A stretch of DNA of 64,000 nucleotides from the NCBI GenBank assembly GCA_905233555.1, contig CAJODF010000001.1, forward strand, positions 84,232-148,231. The letters are read 5' to 3'. Of this stretch, positions 44,143 to 53,136 are shown in pieces. Source of the stretch: an uncultured Prevotella sp. Its GTDB lineage: Bacteria > Bacteroidota > Bacteroidia > Bacteroidales > Bacteroidaceae. Numbering within the stretch: position 1 is the first letter of the stretch; every line of letters begins with the position of its first letter. The notes under the pieces are model-generated. The model made no database searches, was not told the DNA's origin, and saw only the letters and a list, made by a program, of their open reading frames with translations. The position numbers and the translations under genes were made by a program.

Positions 44143-47100
44143 CAGTTTAATCTTGATTCCAGCCACGATAGAACGGCTTTGACTGAGTTGTCCCACATCG
44201 ATACCCTGACCGATGACGTTAGAGGTCATGGTGAACTCAGGATCGCTGCCTAGATACTTTGTCAGAGTGAAGACGTTATTTGCTTGAACCCAGAATTGCA
44301 GGCCCTGCAGATACTCGTTCTGGAGTGGTAGGTCATAACTCAGAGTGATGCTCTTCAGACGCAGATAACTACCGTCTTCGATCCAACGGTCGCTAAAGCG
44401 GGAGTTGCCCATAGGATCTTGGAATGTAATCTGCGGAATGTCGGTCTGCTGACCTTCCACCTGCCAACGGCGAATAAGTGCCGTTGTCTGGTTCATGAAA
44501 CGGTTGCCGCCTTCCAGTTGAGCGCGTTGATAATTATAGACATCATTACCTAATGAGTAATTGAAACGGAGATCCAGTTTCAAGTGCTTATAGGTGATGG
44601 CCGTGAAGATATTACCATAGATGTCGGGGTTCGGATCGCCGATAAACGTACGGTCTGCCTCGGTAATCTGATGGTCACCGTTGAGGTCGGCAAAATGGAT
44701 GTCACCTGCCTTGAAATAGGTACGGTCAATACCGTTCTCTCCGAGGATATAGAGACCAGCAGCCTCTGCCTCTGCTGTTGTGGAGAAGACGCCGAGTGAC
44801 TTGTAGCCATAGAAGAGGTTGGCAGCCTGACCTACCTGTGTACGGATGGTTGCTCCATAGACATCATTGTCAACGTAGGCCTGACCTTCTGGCAATTGGG
44901 TGATTTCGTTCTTGTAGTGACCGATGCTACCGCCTACTTCCCATTGCAGGTTCTTGAGAGAGATTACCTTGAGTGCTGCCGAAACATCGAAACCTTGGTT
45001 CTTCAGTTTACCGTCGTTCGTCCAGTTCTCGCTCAGACCGCTAAGGAATCCCAATGACTGGCGGGTAAGCAGGTTATCTGTGTTGGAGCGGAAATAGTTC
45101 GCACTCAGATTCAAGCGGTTGTTGAAGAGACTCGTCTCTAAGCCGACATTGAAGCGGCGTGTGGTCTCCCACTGGATTTTCGAGTTACCGATACCATCAA
45201 AGACCAGACCAGAGATGGTGTTCAGGAATTGTGAAGCACTGAAGTAACTGCGAGCGGCATAGTAGTCGATATCATCGTTGCCACTCACATCAAAGCCGGC
45301 TGTCAGGCGCAGGTAATTGATCGCTTTAACCTTAGCCATCCAAGATTCGTTGCTGATAACCCATGATGCCTGCACGCCAGGGAATATACCCCAGGCAGCG
45401 TCGAACATGCGGAAGTTACCACCGTCTCGACCGAAGCGTGAGGAACCTTCAACTGTCACATTGGCCTGTAAGAAATAGCGGTTCTTGTAGTTGTATTCCC
45501 CTTGAGCATACCAAGCCAGAGAATTCCAGTTGTCACTGGTACCAAAGTCATTAGTGTTTGTAAGGCTCGACTTCATGAATGGTTGTTTATCGTTACCTGT
45601 ATTGTATCCTAACAGAGAAGTCATCGAATATGACTCCCAGTTGATACGTGCACCGCCGAAGAGGTGGATGAAGTGGGCATTGTAACGGTTACTCCAGTCG
45701 AGGCGGGTGTCGCTCATCAAAGAGTTCTGCTTGGAGGCTAATGAACGGACCTCATTCTCACGGTATGCACCGATACTGCCGACATAATAACTCGGCGTAC
45801 CATTGACAGGGATATAGTAAATCTCGTTGGTGTTGACAAGATTATAACTGAAATGCTCGGAGAGCGTCAGGTTACGGCTTAATCTGAATGAGGGCGTAAC
45901 CGTCAAGTTCAGCATAGAGTTCTCCAAACGGTTCTTGTTCTCGGCCTCACTATATTCATTGATGGCTGCAGGGTTTCCTAACTGCCAGTTGTAATTCTTA
46001 TAGTTGGCCAGTGCCTCAGAAAGATATGACTCTTCTTCAATATCGTAGTGCGTTTTAGACAATTCTCCGCGACCGTAACTATAGGCGCTGAGGAATGGGC
46101 TCTTAGCATATGCCAGAAATCCAGGAGCCGTCGGCGTGCCTTCATCATAACTGGCAGGTGCGCCATCATTACGAATGTCACGGGTGATATTGCCAAAGGA
46201 TGCGTCGAAACGAATACTGAATCGTTCGCTAAGTGAGATATCCGTGTTGAAACGGATATTCAGACGATCCATGTCATTGTACCTTAGTGTACTCTGCTGG
46301 TTGACGTAGCCGACCGAAAGACTATAGTTAGCCACGGCATCACCACCTTCGACATTGATACCATAGTTCTGTGTCATGGCCGTATGATACACAAAGTCTT
46401 TCCAGTCTGTCTCCTGATGGTACTGTTTGTAATAATAGTATTCAGGATCCTCATTGAGGAACTTAAAGGTACGGTTACGGGTGTTTGTGGTCTTCAGCAG
46501 CTCCGAAGCATAACTGCGGTACTGTCCTGCATCCATCATAGAGAGGAATTTCGGTTTAAGGACAACTCCTGCTGAGACATTGGCCGTGATTCGGGTGGCC
46601 ATTGACTTGTTACGCTTAGTCTGGATGAGAATGACACCGTTTGCACCTTTGGCACCATAGAGAGCCGTTCCATTACGCATGACGGTTACCTTCTCAATAT
46701 CCGACGGATTGATGGTTGAAAGGATGTCGTTGAAGAAACCTTCGTGGAGCATGGTGCGGCCATACTGTTGGTCGATGATGACACCATCGACTACAACTAA
46801 TGGTTGGGCATTGACATTCAGGGAGTTTAGTCCCTGTACGAACATCACATTACCGACACCGGGGGTACCGTTACGGGTTATACTATAGACCTGAGCACCC
46901 AGATGCTTCTGCACCTCGTCCTTAATATTAACGGAGTTGGTGTAAGCAAAATCCTTGGTGCTGTAGTCGCCACGTACATTAATCTGTTTGTCGTATTCTG
47001 CCGCGAAGGTCACCGGATAAAGTTTTACCTCGTACTGTTCCTCCTGGCTCTGCAGTCCTAGACGTACAGGATTGAAGTCAGGCATATTGATATAGACTGA

Positions 47101-47388
47101 CGTGGTAAACGTGGGAACATCCAACTTGTAGAAGCCGTTTTCCTCGGTGAGCGTGCTATAGCCTTCCACATCGTCAGCGCTAACGATTGTACCTGCGACA
47201 GGCTGGCCTGTGGTAGCGTTCAATACACGTCCGCGGATTGTTCTCGTGGGATACTGCTTATGCTTGGGCTTCAACTTGCGGGCAAGGGTCTCAATGAAGT
47301 CCTCAGACTCTGTGTCCTCGTCCTGTGCTACGATGCTTAAGGGAAAAGCCATCAGCAGTGTAAGTCCTAATATAATGTATTTTTTCAT
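44140..47388 (-). CDS. SusC/RagA family transporter (second pair of the FAS1 operon)
   Basis: 1082 residues. Signal peptide, an acidic N-terminal stretch and a carboxypeptidase-regulatory-like domain ('TRTIRGRVLNATTGQPVAGTIVSADD', 'ENGFYKLDVPTF'), then a plug ('GNVMFVQGLNSLNVNAQPLVVVDGVI', 'KVTVMRNGTALYGAKGANGVILIQTKR') and a large barrel ending 'RSIVAGIKIKL'. The TonB-box region ('YDKQINVRGDYS') departs from the usual LDEVVVVGYG. Partner of the 603-residue SusD. Confidence 0.93.
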   Translation of the reverse strand: MKKYIILGLTLLMAFPLSIVAQDEDTESEDFIETLARKLKPKHKQYPTRTIRGRVLNATTGQPVAGTIVSADDVEGYSTLTEENGFYKLDVPTFTTSVYINMPDFNPVRLGLQSQEEQYEVKLYPVTFAAEYDKQINVRGDYSTKDFAYTNSVNIKDEVQKHLGAQVYSITRNGTPGVGNVMFVQGLNSLNVNAQPLVVVDGVIIDQQYGRTMLHEGFFNDILSTINPSDIEKVTVMRNGTALYGAKGANGVILIQTKRNKSMATRITANVSAGVVLKPKFLSMMDAGQYRSYASELLKTTNTRNRTFKFLNEDPEYYYYKQYHQETDWKDFVYHTAMTQNYGINVEGGDAVANYSLSVGYVNQQSTLRYNDMDRLNIRFNTDISLSERFSIRFDASFGNITRDIRNDGAPASYDEGTPTAPGFLAYAKSPFLSAYSYGRGELSKTHYDIEEESYLSEALANYKNYNWQLGNPAAINEYSEAENKNRLENSMLNLTVTPSFRLSRNLTLSEHFSYNLVNTNEIYYIPVNGTPSYYVGSIGAYRENEVRSLASKQNSLMSDTRLDWSNRYNAHFIHLFGGARINWESYSMTSLLGYNTGNDKQPFMKSSLTNTNDFGTSDNWNSLAWYAQGEYNYKNRYFLQANVTVEGSSRFGRDGGNFRMFDAAWGIFPGVQASWVISNESWMAKVKAINYLRLTAGFDVSGNDDIDYYAARSYFSASQFLNTISGLVFDGIGNSKIQWETTRRFNVGLETSLFNNRLNLSANYFRSNTDNLLTRQSLGFLSGLSENWTNDGKLKNQGFDVSAALKVISLKNLQWEVGGSIGHYKNEITQLPEGQAYVDNDVYGATIRTQVGQAANLFYGYKSLGVFSTTAEAEAAGLYILGENGIDRTYFKAGDIHFADLNGDHQITEADRTFIGDPNPDIYGNIFTAITYKHLKLDLRFNYSLGNDVYNYQRAQLEGGNRFMNQTTALIRRWQVEGQQTDIPQITFQDPMGNSRFSDRWIEDGSYLRLKSITLSYDLPLQNEYLQGLQFWVQANNVFTLTKYLGSDPEFTMTSNVIGQGIDVGQLSQSRSIVAGIKIKL

Positions 47389-47420
47389 ATCCTTACAGTT
47401 CTTATATTCATACTATAACA

Positions 47421-49229
47421 TTATTTCTTCAACCAGTAGAAAATGTCGCCATCGCCATGAGGTTCAATGGTAAACCGTTCTTCATCAACAATAGCGATAC
47501 CATGAGGTACGAGCATGATACAGTCGATCATCATCGTTTTAGTAAATGTATCGGTCTCTTTTCTGCCTACATTGGTTGTTATGGTCAGCGTTACCTGTGG
47601 TTCAGCCTCTATCAGACCGTATGTACAGCAGGGGAACTTAAAGTCTTCTGCTAGCAGGAGATAGTTGACTTCGTCACGCGTTGTAGTAATGGAATCCCCA
47701 AAGACTACTGTTTCTGTCGTACCTTTCTGGTTATGGAAATTCATTTCGCAATGCAGCCTGGTTGGGAGACGCTGGGCCTCGGTAGCATTACTGTCATTGG
47801 CGAGCGCTGGAGCGGTGACGAGATAGATGTCATAACCAATGTTGGAAAGTACATCCTCAATATTGAAGGTCACAGAGTGTTGTAATCTACTGTTATTGGT
47901 GGCTTCTACGAACTCCACATACCCATCATCCCAGACCTTGCCGTAGAAGGGGTTGTTGTTCATGACGCGACGAGTAACAGGTATAATGGTTCCTACCTCT
48001 TCCTTCGTTTTCGAATCTTCGGTCTTACTTACCTCCTTGATACTGCCACGATTCTCGGCTTCAATGATAATCCACTGATAGAAGGTATTCAACTTGTTAA
48101 TGCGCCAGTTGTCAGTCTTCATCACCTGACCATTAGTACAAGGAACATTCTCCGTACCATTGAAGACACCGTTAGGTCCAAACGGTTTCTGTGTGTTGGT
48201 AGCAGAGATACCACCATATTGATAATAGTGAAGGTTGTTATTACCCCAACTATATCGGCGGCTAACGTATGTCCTTGCTGCATTTGTGGAAAGGGCGGAG
48301 TCTGTCAGGTGTGTATCTGTATTGAGCGTCCGACTAAATATCGTTCCTTCCATAATGGCAAGACGAGGAAGAGTATACACCATCGAATCACGGAACTTCA
48401 CCTGATCGTCGTAATTGAAATAAGGTTGATACTCGTCAAGCAACTCTTTCCATGCCGCATTCGTAGGTGCGACCATCCAATAAGTACTATCTTCTTCATT
48501 CAGTTCTGCATTGAGAAAATCGAAGAGATCGTTTCGCTGTACGAAGACAGAATCAAGATAGACGGTTTTTCCATCGACAATACCTCCAGGAATGCTTCGA
48601 CCGGGGATAAACTCATGGCGGTAGAAGTGATCGCTGTAGAAGAAATTCGTGACACTATCAAGATCAGCGTCCTTACGCAGATATTCGAAAATGTTAGGTG
48701 CGAAATCTGCTTTCCCGTCAATCGTGAAGAGAACACCATTGCTGTAGAGTTCGTTCTTAGTCAGAATAGTACTATTTCCAAATGTGCTGGTTGTCAGTTT
48801 GATTTTCTTACCATTCATCATTAGAAGCGAGTCGTTAGTGGTCTCGTAGATGGAGTGGTTATACATAGCAATGTGGTTATGTATAAACTCCTTGACGACA
48901 GTGTTGTCATTAATGTTCACCTTGCCCTTTTCAGCGTTGAAGGCAGCAATCAGTTCGTCGGCCTCTTGGGCTGAAAAATGTTCGTTGGTCGGGGCGAAGA
49001 CGGTGAACACTTGGCTGCTGGATAATGACTTGTCAAAACCGCAGCCTAGAATGACCTTAGCGAAATTGCTCAGGTTGCTGTTCTGCGTAATGCCCTCCCA
49101 GAGCGTATAATCTTTCATGTCTTTGCCCTTATCCTCAAAGTGGTCGTTCCACGTGTCGGAGCAGGCTGCGAAGGTAAGGACCGCCAATGCAAGTCCTATT
49201 ACCTTATTATATATATGTTTATTGCTCAT
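47421..49229 (-). CDS. FAS1 (fasciclin)-domain lipoprotein, 602 residues
   Basis: Lipobox FAAC (Cys23). The first FAS1 domain (about 40-175) shows 'LSNFAKVILGCGFDKSLSSSQVFTVFAPTNEHF' and 'VVKEFIHNHIAMY'; a second (about 175-400) shows 'DSTYWMVAPTNAAWKELLDEYQPY'. The last 200 residues are beta-rich without a recognisable domain. FAS1 domains usually mediate adhesion or ligand binding. No catalytic signature is visible. Fifth gene of the operon, before the second susC. Confidence 0.85.
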   Translation of the reverse strand: MSNKHIYNKVIGLALAVLTFAACSDTWNDHFEDKGKDMKDYTLWEGITQNSNLSNFAKVILGCGFDKSLSSSQVFTVFAPTNEHFSAQEADELIAAFNAEKGKVNINDNTVVKEFIHNHIAMYNHSIYETTNDSLLMMNGKKIKLTTSTFGNSTILTKNELYSNGVLFTIDGKADFAPNIFEYLRKDADLDSVTNFFYSDHFYRHEFIPGRSIPGGIVDGKTVYLDSVFVQRNDLFDFLNAELNEEDSTYWMVAPTNAAWKELLDEYQPYFNYDDQVKFRDSMVYTLPRLAIMEGTIFSRTLNTDTHLTDSALSTNAARTYVSRRYSWGNNNLHYYQYGGISATNTQKPFGPNGVFNGTENVPCTNGQVMKTDNWRINKLNTFYQWIIIEAENRGSIKEVSKTEDSKTKEEVGTIIPVTRRVMNNNPFYGKVWDDGYVEFVEATNNSRLQHSVTFNIEDVLSNIGYDIYLVTAPALANDSNATEAQRLPTRLHCEMNFHNQKGTTETVVFGDSITTTRDEVNYLLLAEDFKFPCCTYGLIEAEPQVTLTITTNVGRKETDTFTKTMMIDCIMLVPHGIAIVDEERFTIEPHGDGDIFYWLKK

Positions 49230-49258
49230 AACTTTTCACTTTTCATTTTTCACTTATT
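49230..49258. repeat. Repetitive tract between two FAS1 genes
   Basis: On the minus strand GTGAAAA, ATGAAAA, GTGAAAA, GTT lead to the ATG, the same words as at 6391-6431. Confidence 0.8.
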
Positions 49259-49264
49259 ACTTTC

Positions 49265-51358
49265 TTAGAGGTCGTCTTCCATTTCACCTTCACCGCCAGT
49301 GCCATAAACACTCTTTGGGACAAGTTCCAAGAAGTCGAGTGCGAACTCGTTGTTGTTTCCTTGCTTACCATCGGAGGCCACCCTAATTCTCATATAATGG
49401 TCTTTGGTAGAATCAAGAAATGTCTGGCTGATGATTTTGCGCATACCGATATTATAGACGCAATTCCATGCCCTTGAACCTGGCGACATTCCCGCTTCGC
49501 AGTAGATGGAGCGCGGATGAGTATAGACGCCGAGGTTCTTCATACTCTTGATATATTCGGCTTTATCTTCATCAGACAAGTTGTTATAAGTATTGATATC
49601 ACTGATAAAACTATCGCCGATGTAATAATCAGAGTCCATGTTTTTGGTCATATCCAAAGGAATTCCTTGTGGTATGCCATCTACATAGATTTGGGCGACA
49701 CCACGAGTGGTTTGGGATGTAAAGCCCAGACGTATCTGCCATTCACCGTCGAATGGTATCGGCGGCAGACGGAACGTGAAGTCATAGTCTCCATACAGAC
49801 AAAACTCATCCCACATATATATATCATAAATTGAACCGGGTCTTCTCCACTGGAATTTGCAGTTGGAGAATGATACACCGTCAAGATAACCATCGGGGAA
49901 ATACCAGTTGCGACCGTTCTTTTCATCGGTGCTACCAGCCTCAAATGGATTTCCTAAGATACGGAGACCATTTGTTATAAACTCTGGGAAGACAGTGTTG
50001 AAGTCCATGCGGATACGTTGGTTATGTACTTTGTCCTGAACATCCTTGCTAAAGGCTACGATGTCATCAACATAGAAGTAATGGCCGTTGAGTCCATCGT
50101 GTTTGTAATCGTCATCCATAGGTTCAATACGCTGTCCTGTGAAACTACAAGTTTCATCGTAGCGTCTGTTGATATAGCGATCACCTTTAATGCTTCCTCC
50201 CAGATATTTATCGACGGTCACCTTATCCACTTTGATCATCTTGTGGGGTAGGAGGGTGTAATGCCAGTCACAAGGATTGATTCGTGTCTCATCAATACCG
50301 ATGGCGCCATTAAAGTTGGCCTTGTTGGTAACTTCTTGGGGAGTCAAATCATCGGTACCGGCAGCAATCTTGTTCAGGATGTGGTACTGGACGAAACGGC
50401 GTAGGGGATTGACACTGTCCGTGAGGTTCTCAAAACTGTGGCCAGATGCATTCACGTCCTGAGGATAGACCTCGTCATAGATGGTGCAGGCCAGATTATA
50501 GAGGGCACGAAGGTCGCCCTTCGGAATATTGTATTTCGCCTCTAATAATGAGTCTGGCTCAATGAAGAACGTGTAACCATATTTCTTGGTATCAGGTGCT
50601 TCATACTTCTTTGCACCTACAGTTTGTTCATACTCACCTGATGCTCCGTAAAGCGGTACGTAATCCTTTGGATTATAGTCTTCATCTTCCACCAACATCA
50701 CATCATTGATGACATCTGTAGCCACTAAGGCTTTGTAGAATGTGCTGATTTTGGGGTTCTCTCGTAACATGTCTGAGATGTAACTGTTCGACTTCTCAAT
50801 GACTGCGTCGATGGGCTGCATGATACCATTCTCAACGGAGTCATCTTTCAGGTCGAATTTGATCTTGGCCAGTCCTTCAAGTACGATGACAGCGTTACTG
50901 TCGTTATCAAAGCCAGGTTCAGTTCCCAAATAGCGGTTCATCATATTCATTGATGGCATTTTATGTCCAATCATATCATATGTGGTGTACATATAGGAAA
51001 TCAGATGCGTACGGGCGATAGTGTCGCATTCGAGATCGCTTAACTGGGAAACGCTGCTGAGACCACGTTTTCTAAGGTATGCATCAATCGCATCGTTCGA
51101 TGGTGCAAAGCAGGTGTAATGGCCGTAGGTGGCAAGCAGATCCATTAGATGGGCTCTTTCCACAATCTCTGCGAACTCACTGTATTCTGGACGATCCGGA
51201 CTTTTCAGCCAGTCGCTCATCATCTCACCTGTAAAGGTGTAGAAATACTCGCTGTCAGGCTCGTCTGAGCAACTGGACAGCATCAGCATATTAAGGGGAG
51301 TCAATATGGCAAAGAATAGGGCTCCCACAATTCCTTTATATAGATTCTTTCGTCTCAT
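49265..51358 (-). CDS. FAS1-domain lipoprotein with C-terminal beta-sandwich region, 697 residues
   Basis: Lipobox LSSC (Cys30). FAS1 domain 1 (about 55-200: 'YSEFAEIVERAHLMDLLATYGHYTCFAPSNDAID', 'ARTHLISYMY', 'NGIMQPIDAVI') and domain 2 (about 205-440: 'ISTFYKALVATDVINDVM', 'YTFFIEPDSLLEAKYN', 'HYFYVDDIVAF'). The last 230 residues ('WQIRLGFTSQTTRGVAQIYVDGIPQGIPLD', 'SIYCEAGMSPGS', 'MRIRVASD') look like a jelly-roll ligand- or carbohydrate-binding domain. It follows susD of the first pair by 8 bases. Confidence 0.85.
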   Translation of the reverse strand: MRRKNLYKGIVGALFFAILTPLNMLMLSSCSDEPDSEYFYTFTGEMMSDWLKSPDRPEYSEFAEIVERAHLMDLLATYGHYTCFAPSNDAIDAYLRKRGLSSVSQLSDLECDTIARTHLISYMYTTYDMIGHKMPSMNMMNRYLGTEPGFDNDSNAVIVLEGLAKIKFDLKDDSVENGIMQPIDAVIEKSNSYISDMLRENPKISTFYKALVATDVINDVMLVEDEDYNPKDYVPLYGASGEYEQTVGAKKYEAPDTKKYGYTFFIEPDSLLEAKYNIPKGDLRALYNLACTIYDEVYPQDVNASGHSFENLTDSVNPLRRFVQYHILNKIAAGTDDLTPQEVTNKANFNGAIGIDETRINPCDWHYTLLPHKMIKVDKVTVDKYLGGSIKGDRYINRRYDETCSFTGQRIEPMDDDYKHDGLNGHYFYVDDIVAFSKDVQDKVHNQRIRMDFNTVFPEFITNGLRILGNPFEAGSTDEKNGRNWYFPDGYLDGVSFSNCKFQWRRPGSIYDIYMWDEFCLYGDYDFTFRLPPIPFDGEWQIRLGFTSQTTRGVAQIYVDGIPQGIPLDMTKNMDSDYYIGDSFISDINTYNNLSDEDKAEYIKSMKNLGVYTHPRSIYCEAGMSPGSRAWNCVYNIGMRKIISQTFLDSTKDHYMRIRVASDGKQGNNNEFALDFLELVPKSVYGTGGEGEMEDDL

Positions 51359-51366
51359 ATCAATCT

Positions 51367-53124
51367 TTATTTTTTAGTCGTCTTTTCGTAACTATCATTT
51401 TCGCCACTACCGAAAGCAGGATTCTGCACAAGATTGTGGTTGACCTTCATCTCGTCAAGATTATATGGCCAATAGATAGCATCCATCTTTGTCAGGTGGT
51501 TGCTAATCAGTCCTTCACCTGTTGTGGCTTTTGAAAGAGCAGCCGCTTTCAATACAGAAGTATTGCCTGTGCGCTGAGAGACACGCACAAGGTCGAACCA
51601 CCGTTTACCCTCGTACATCAGTTCGCGTTGGCGCTCCCTTAGAACTAATGTCTCCATGGATGCCTTGGAATTGTAGTCGGCTCTACGGAGTGTGTCCACA
51701 AGTTTGCTTTGGCAGAGAGCACGTTTGTTAACTGCGTTGATGAGGGTAAAGGCTCTGTCAAAAAGAGTCTTGTTATAATCGCTGGTTTCTTGATCGATAC
51801 CTTCACGAGCCATCTGTGTCAGGGCTTCAGCCTTGAGAAGCATGATGTCCGTCAGACGATAGATTACCCAGTTGGATCCATTCTCGTTCTGTGAGTATTT
51901 TGAATCATAGGTGACATCCATACTGGAACCATTGATTTCAATTTCTCTTGTCGTATATTTGTTGATGGATTGGTTGTTCACATTGCAGTCGAAATACATG
52001 CGGGCATCCACCTTCTTATTGCGGTCATCAAAAATCGTACGACCCGTCGTCTTTTCGATATCAGAGAAGATATGATCAGGGGGAGCCACCAAACCGATAG
52101 TAGCGTTGGAGTTGCCGTAGAAGGTATTGACAGCCGCATTGGCAGGCATACCGTTATTACTTGGATTGTCATCGAAGACTAATTGGAAGATAATCTCCTG
52201 GTTGGTCTTATCCACATAATTCCTATCACTGCCAAACAAGATACTGTAGGCATCACCATAATAACCTGTTGAAGTAGAGTTGCTTACCAGTGGGAAACCA
52301 TTGAAACGCGCATCATCATCTTCATTAGAGAAAGAACTGGAACGCTTCTGGCGGTTCTCCTCGGCAATGAGTTTTTTTGAATCAATAACCATGTCAGCAT
52401 AGCGGATACAGTTCTGATAGTCTTTCTTCCAAAGGTAGAGTTCGCAGAGCAGAGCATGAATGGCATCTTGTGTGATACGTCCTGTCTGGTACAATTCCTT
52501 CGTGACGGGGTAGCGTTTGACGGCAAAGTTCTGTACGCCTTCTAAGTCGTAGATCAATGAGTCAAGCACATCGTCAAACTTAGTGGCTGGCAGGTCCATC
52601 TTCTGGCTGTCGTCGATATACGCCTCTCTTGAGAAGGGTACGTCGCGGAAAGCACGAATCAGATAGAAGTAGCAGAGACTGCGGAGTGTAACCATCTCTG
52701 CGATGTTGGCTTGCAATTCGCTCTCTGTATAGGCGGGATCGTCGGCGGCTACATCAGGTGCATACTTGATGACCGTGTTACAACGGTTGATAACGGTATA
52801 GAATCCTCCCCAGTTGGTGTAGGAATTCTTGGCATCAATGTTCTCTTTCAGAATCTTCTCAAGGTTTCCGTCAGAGGATACGTTGTTACCAGGACCGATA
52901 TTGTCGCTGCGGAACTCGCCCCATACCATCATGCGTTTGATGACGGCTTCTGCTTGCATACCTGAGTAACAGCCTGCAATGACAGCATCTACATCGGCCT
53001 TTTCATTCCAGAATTGCTCCAGGATAATCTCATTCTGAGGCTTGATCTCTAAGAAATCTGTGCATGAAGAGAGGCCACAGATTGCGCTGAAGGCGCATAT
53101 TATATAATAATGTATTCTTTTCAT
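51367..53124 (-). CDS. SusD/RagB family lipoprotein (first pair of the FAS1 operon)
   Basis: 585 residues, lipobox LSSC (Cys21), 'TDFLEIKPQNEIILEQFWNEKADVDAVIAGCYSGMQ' N-terminal pattern, 'TLRSLCYFYLIRAFRDVPFSREAY', 'WVIYRLTDIMLLKAEALTQMAREG' and 'LRERQRELMYEGKRWFDLVRVSQR'. A normal full-length SusD. It follows its susC by 12 bases. Confidence 0.95.
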   Translation of the reverse strand: MKRIHYYIICAFSAICGLSSCTDFLEIKPQNEIILEQFWNEKADVDAVIAGCYSGMQAEAVIKRMMVWGEFRSDNIGPGNNVSSDGNLEKILKENIDAKNSYTNWGGFYTVINRCNTVIKYAPDVAADDPAYTESELQANIAEMVTLRSLCYFYLIRAFRDVPFSREAYIDDSQKMDLPATKFDDVLDSLIYDLEGVQNFAVKRYPVTKELYQTGRITQDAIHALLCELYLWKKDYQNCIRYADMVIDSKKLIAEENRQKRSSSFSNEDDDARFNGFPLVSNSTSTGYYGDAYSILFGSDRNYVDKTNQEIIFQLVFDDNPSNNGMPANAAVNTFYGNSNATIGLVAPPDHIFSDIEKTTGRTIFDDRNKKVDARMYFDCNVNNQSINKYTTREIEINGSSMDVTYDSKYSQNENGSNWVIYRLTDIMLLKAEALTQMAREGIDQETSDYNKTLFDRAFTLINAVNKRALCQSKLVDTLRRADYNSKASMETLVLRERQRELMYEGKRWFDLVRVSQRTGNTSVLKAAALSKATTGEGLISNHLTKMDAIYWPYNLDEMKVNHNLVQNPAFGSGENDSYEKTTKK

Positions 53125-53136
53125 ATTCGTATCTTT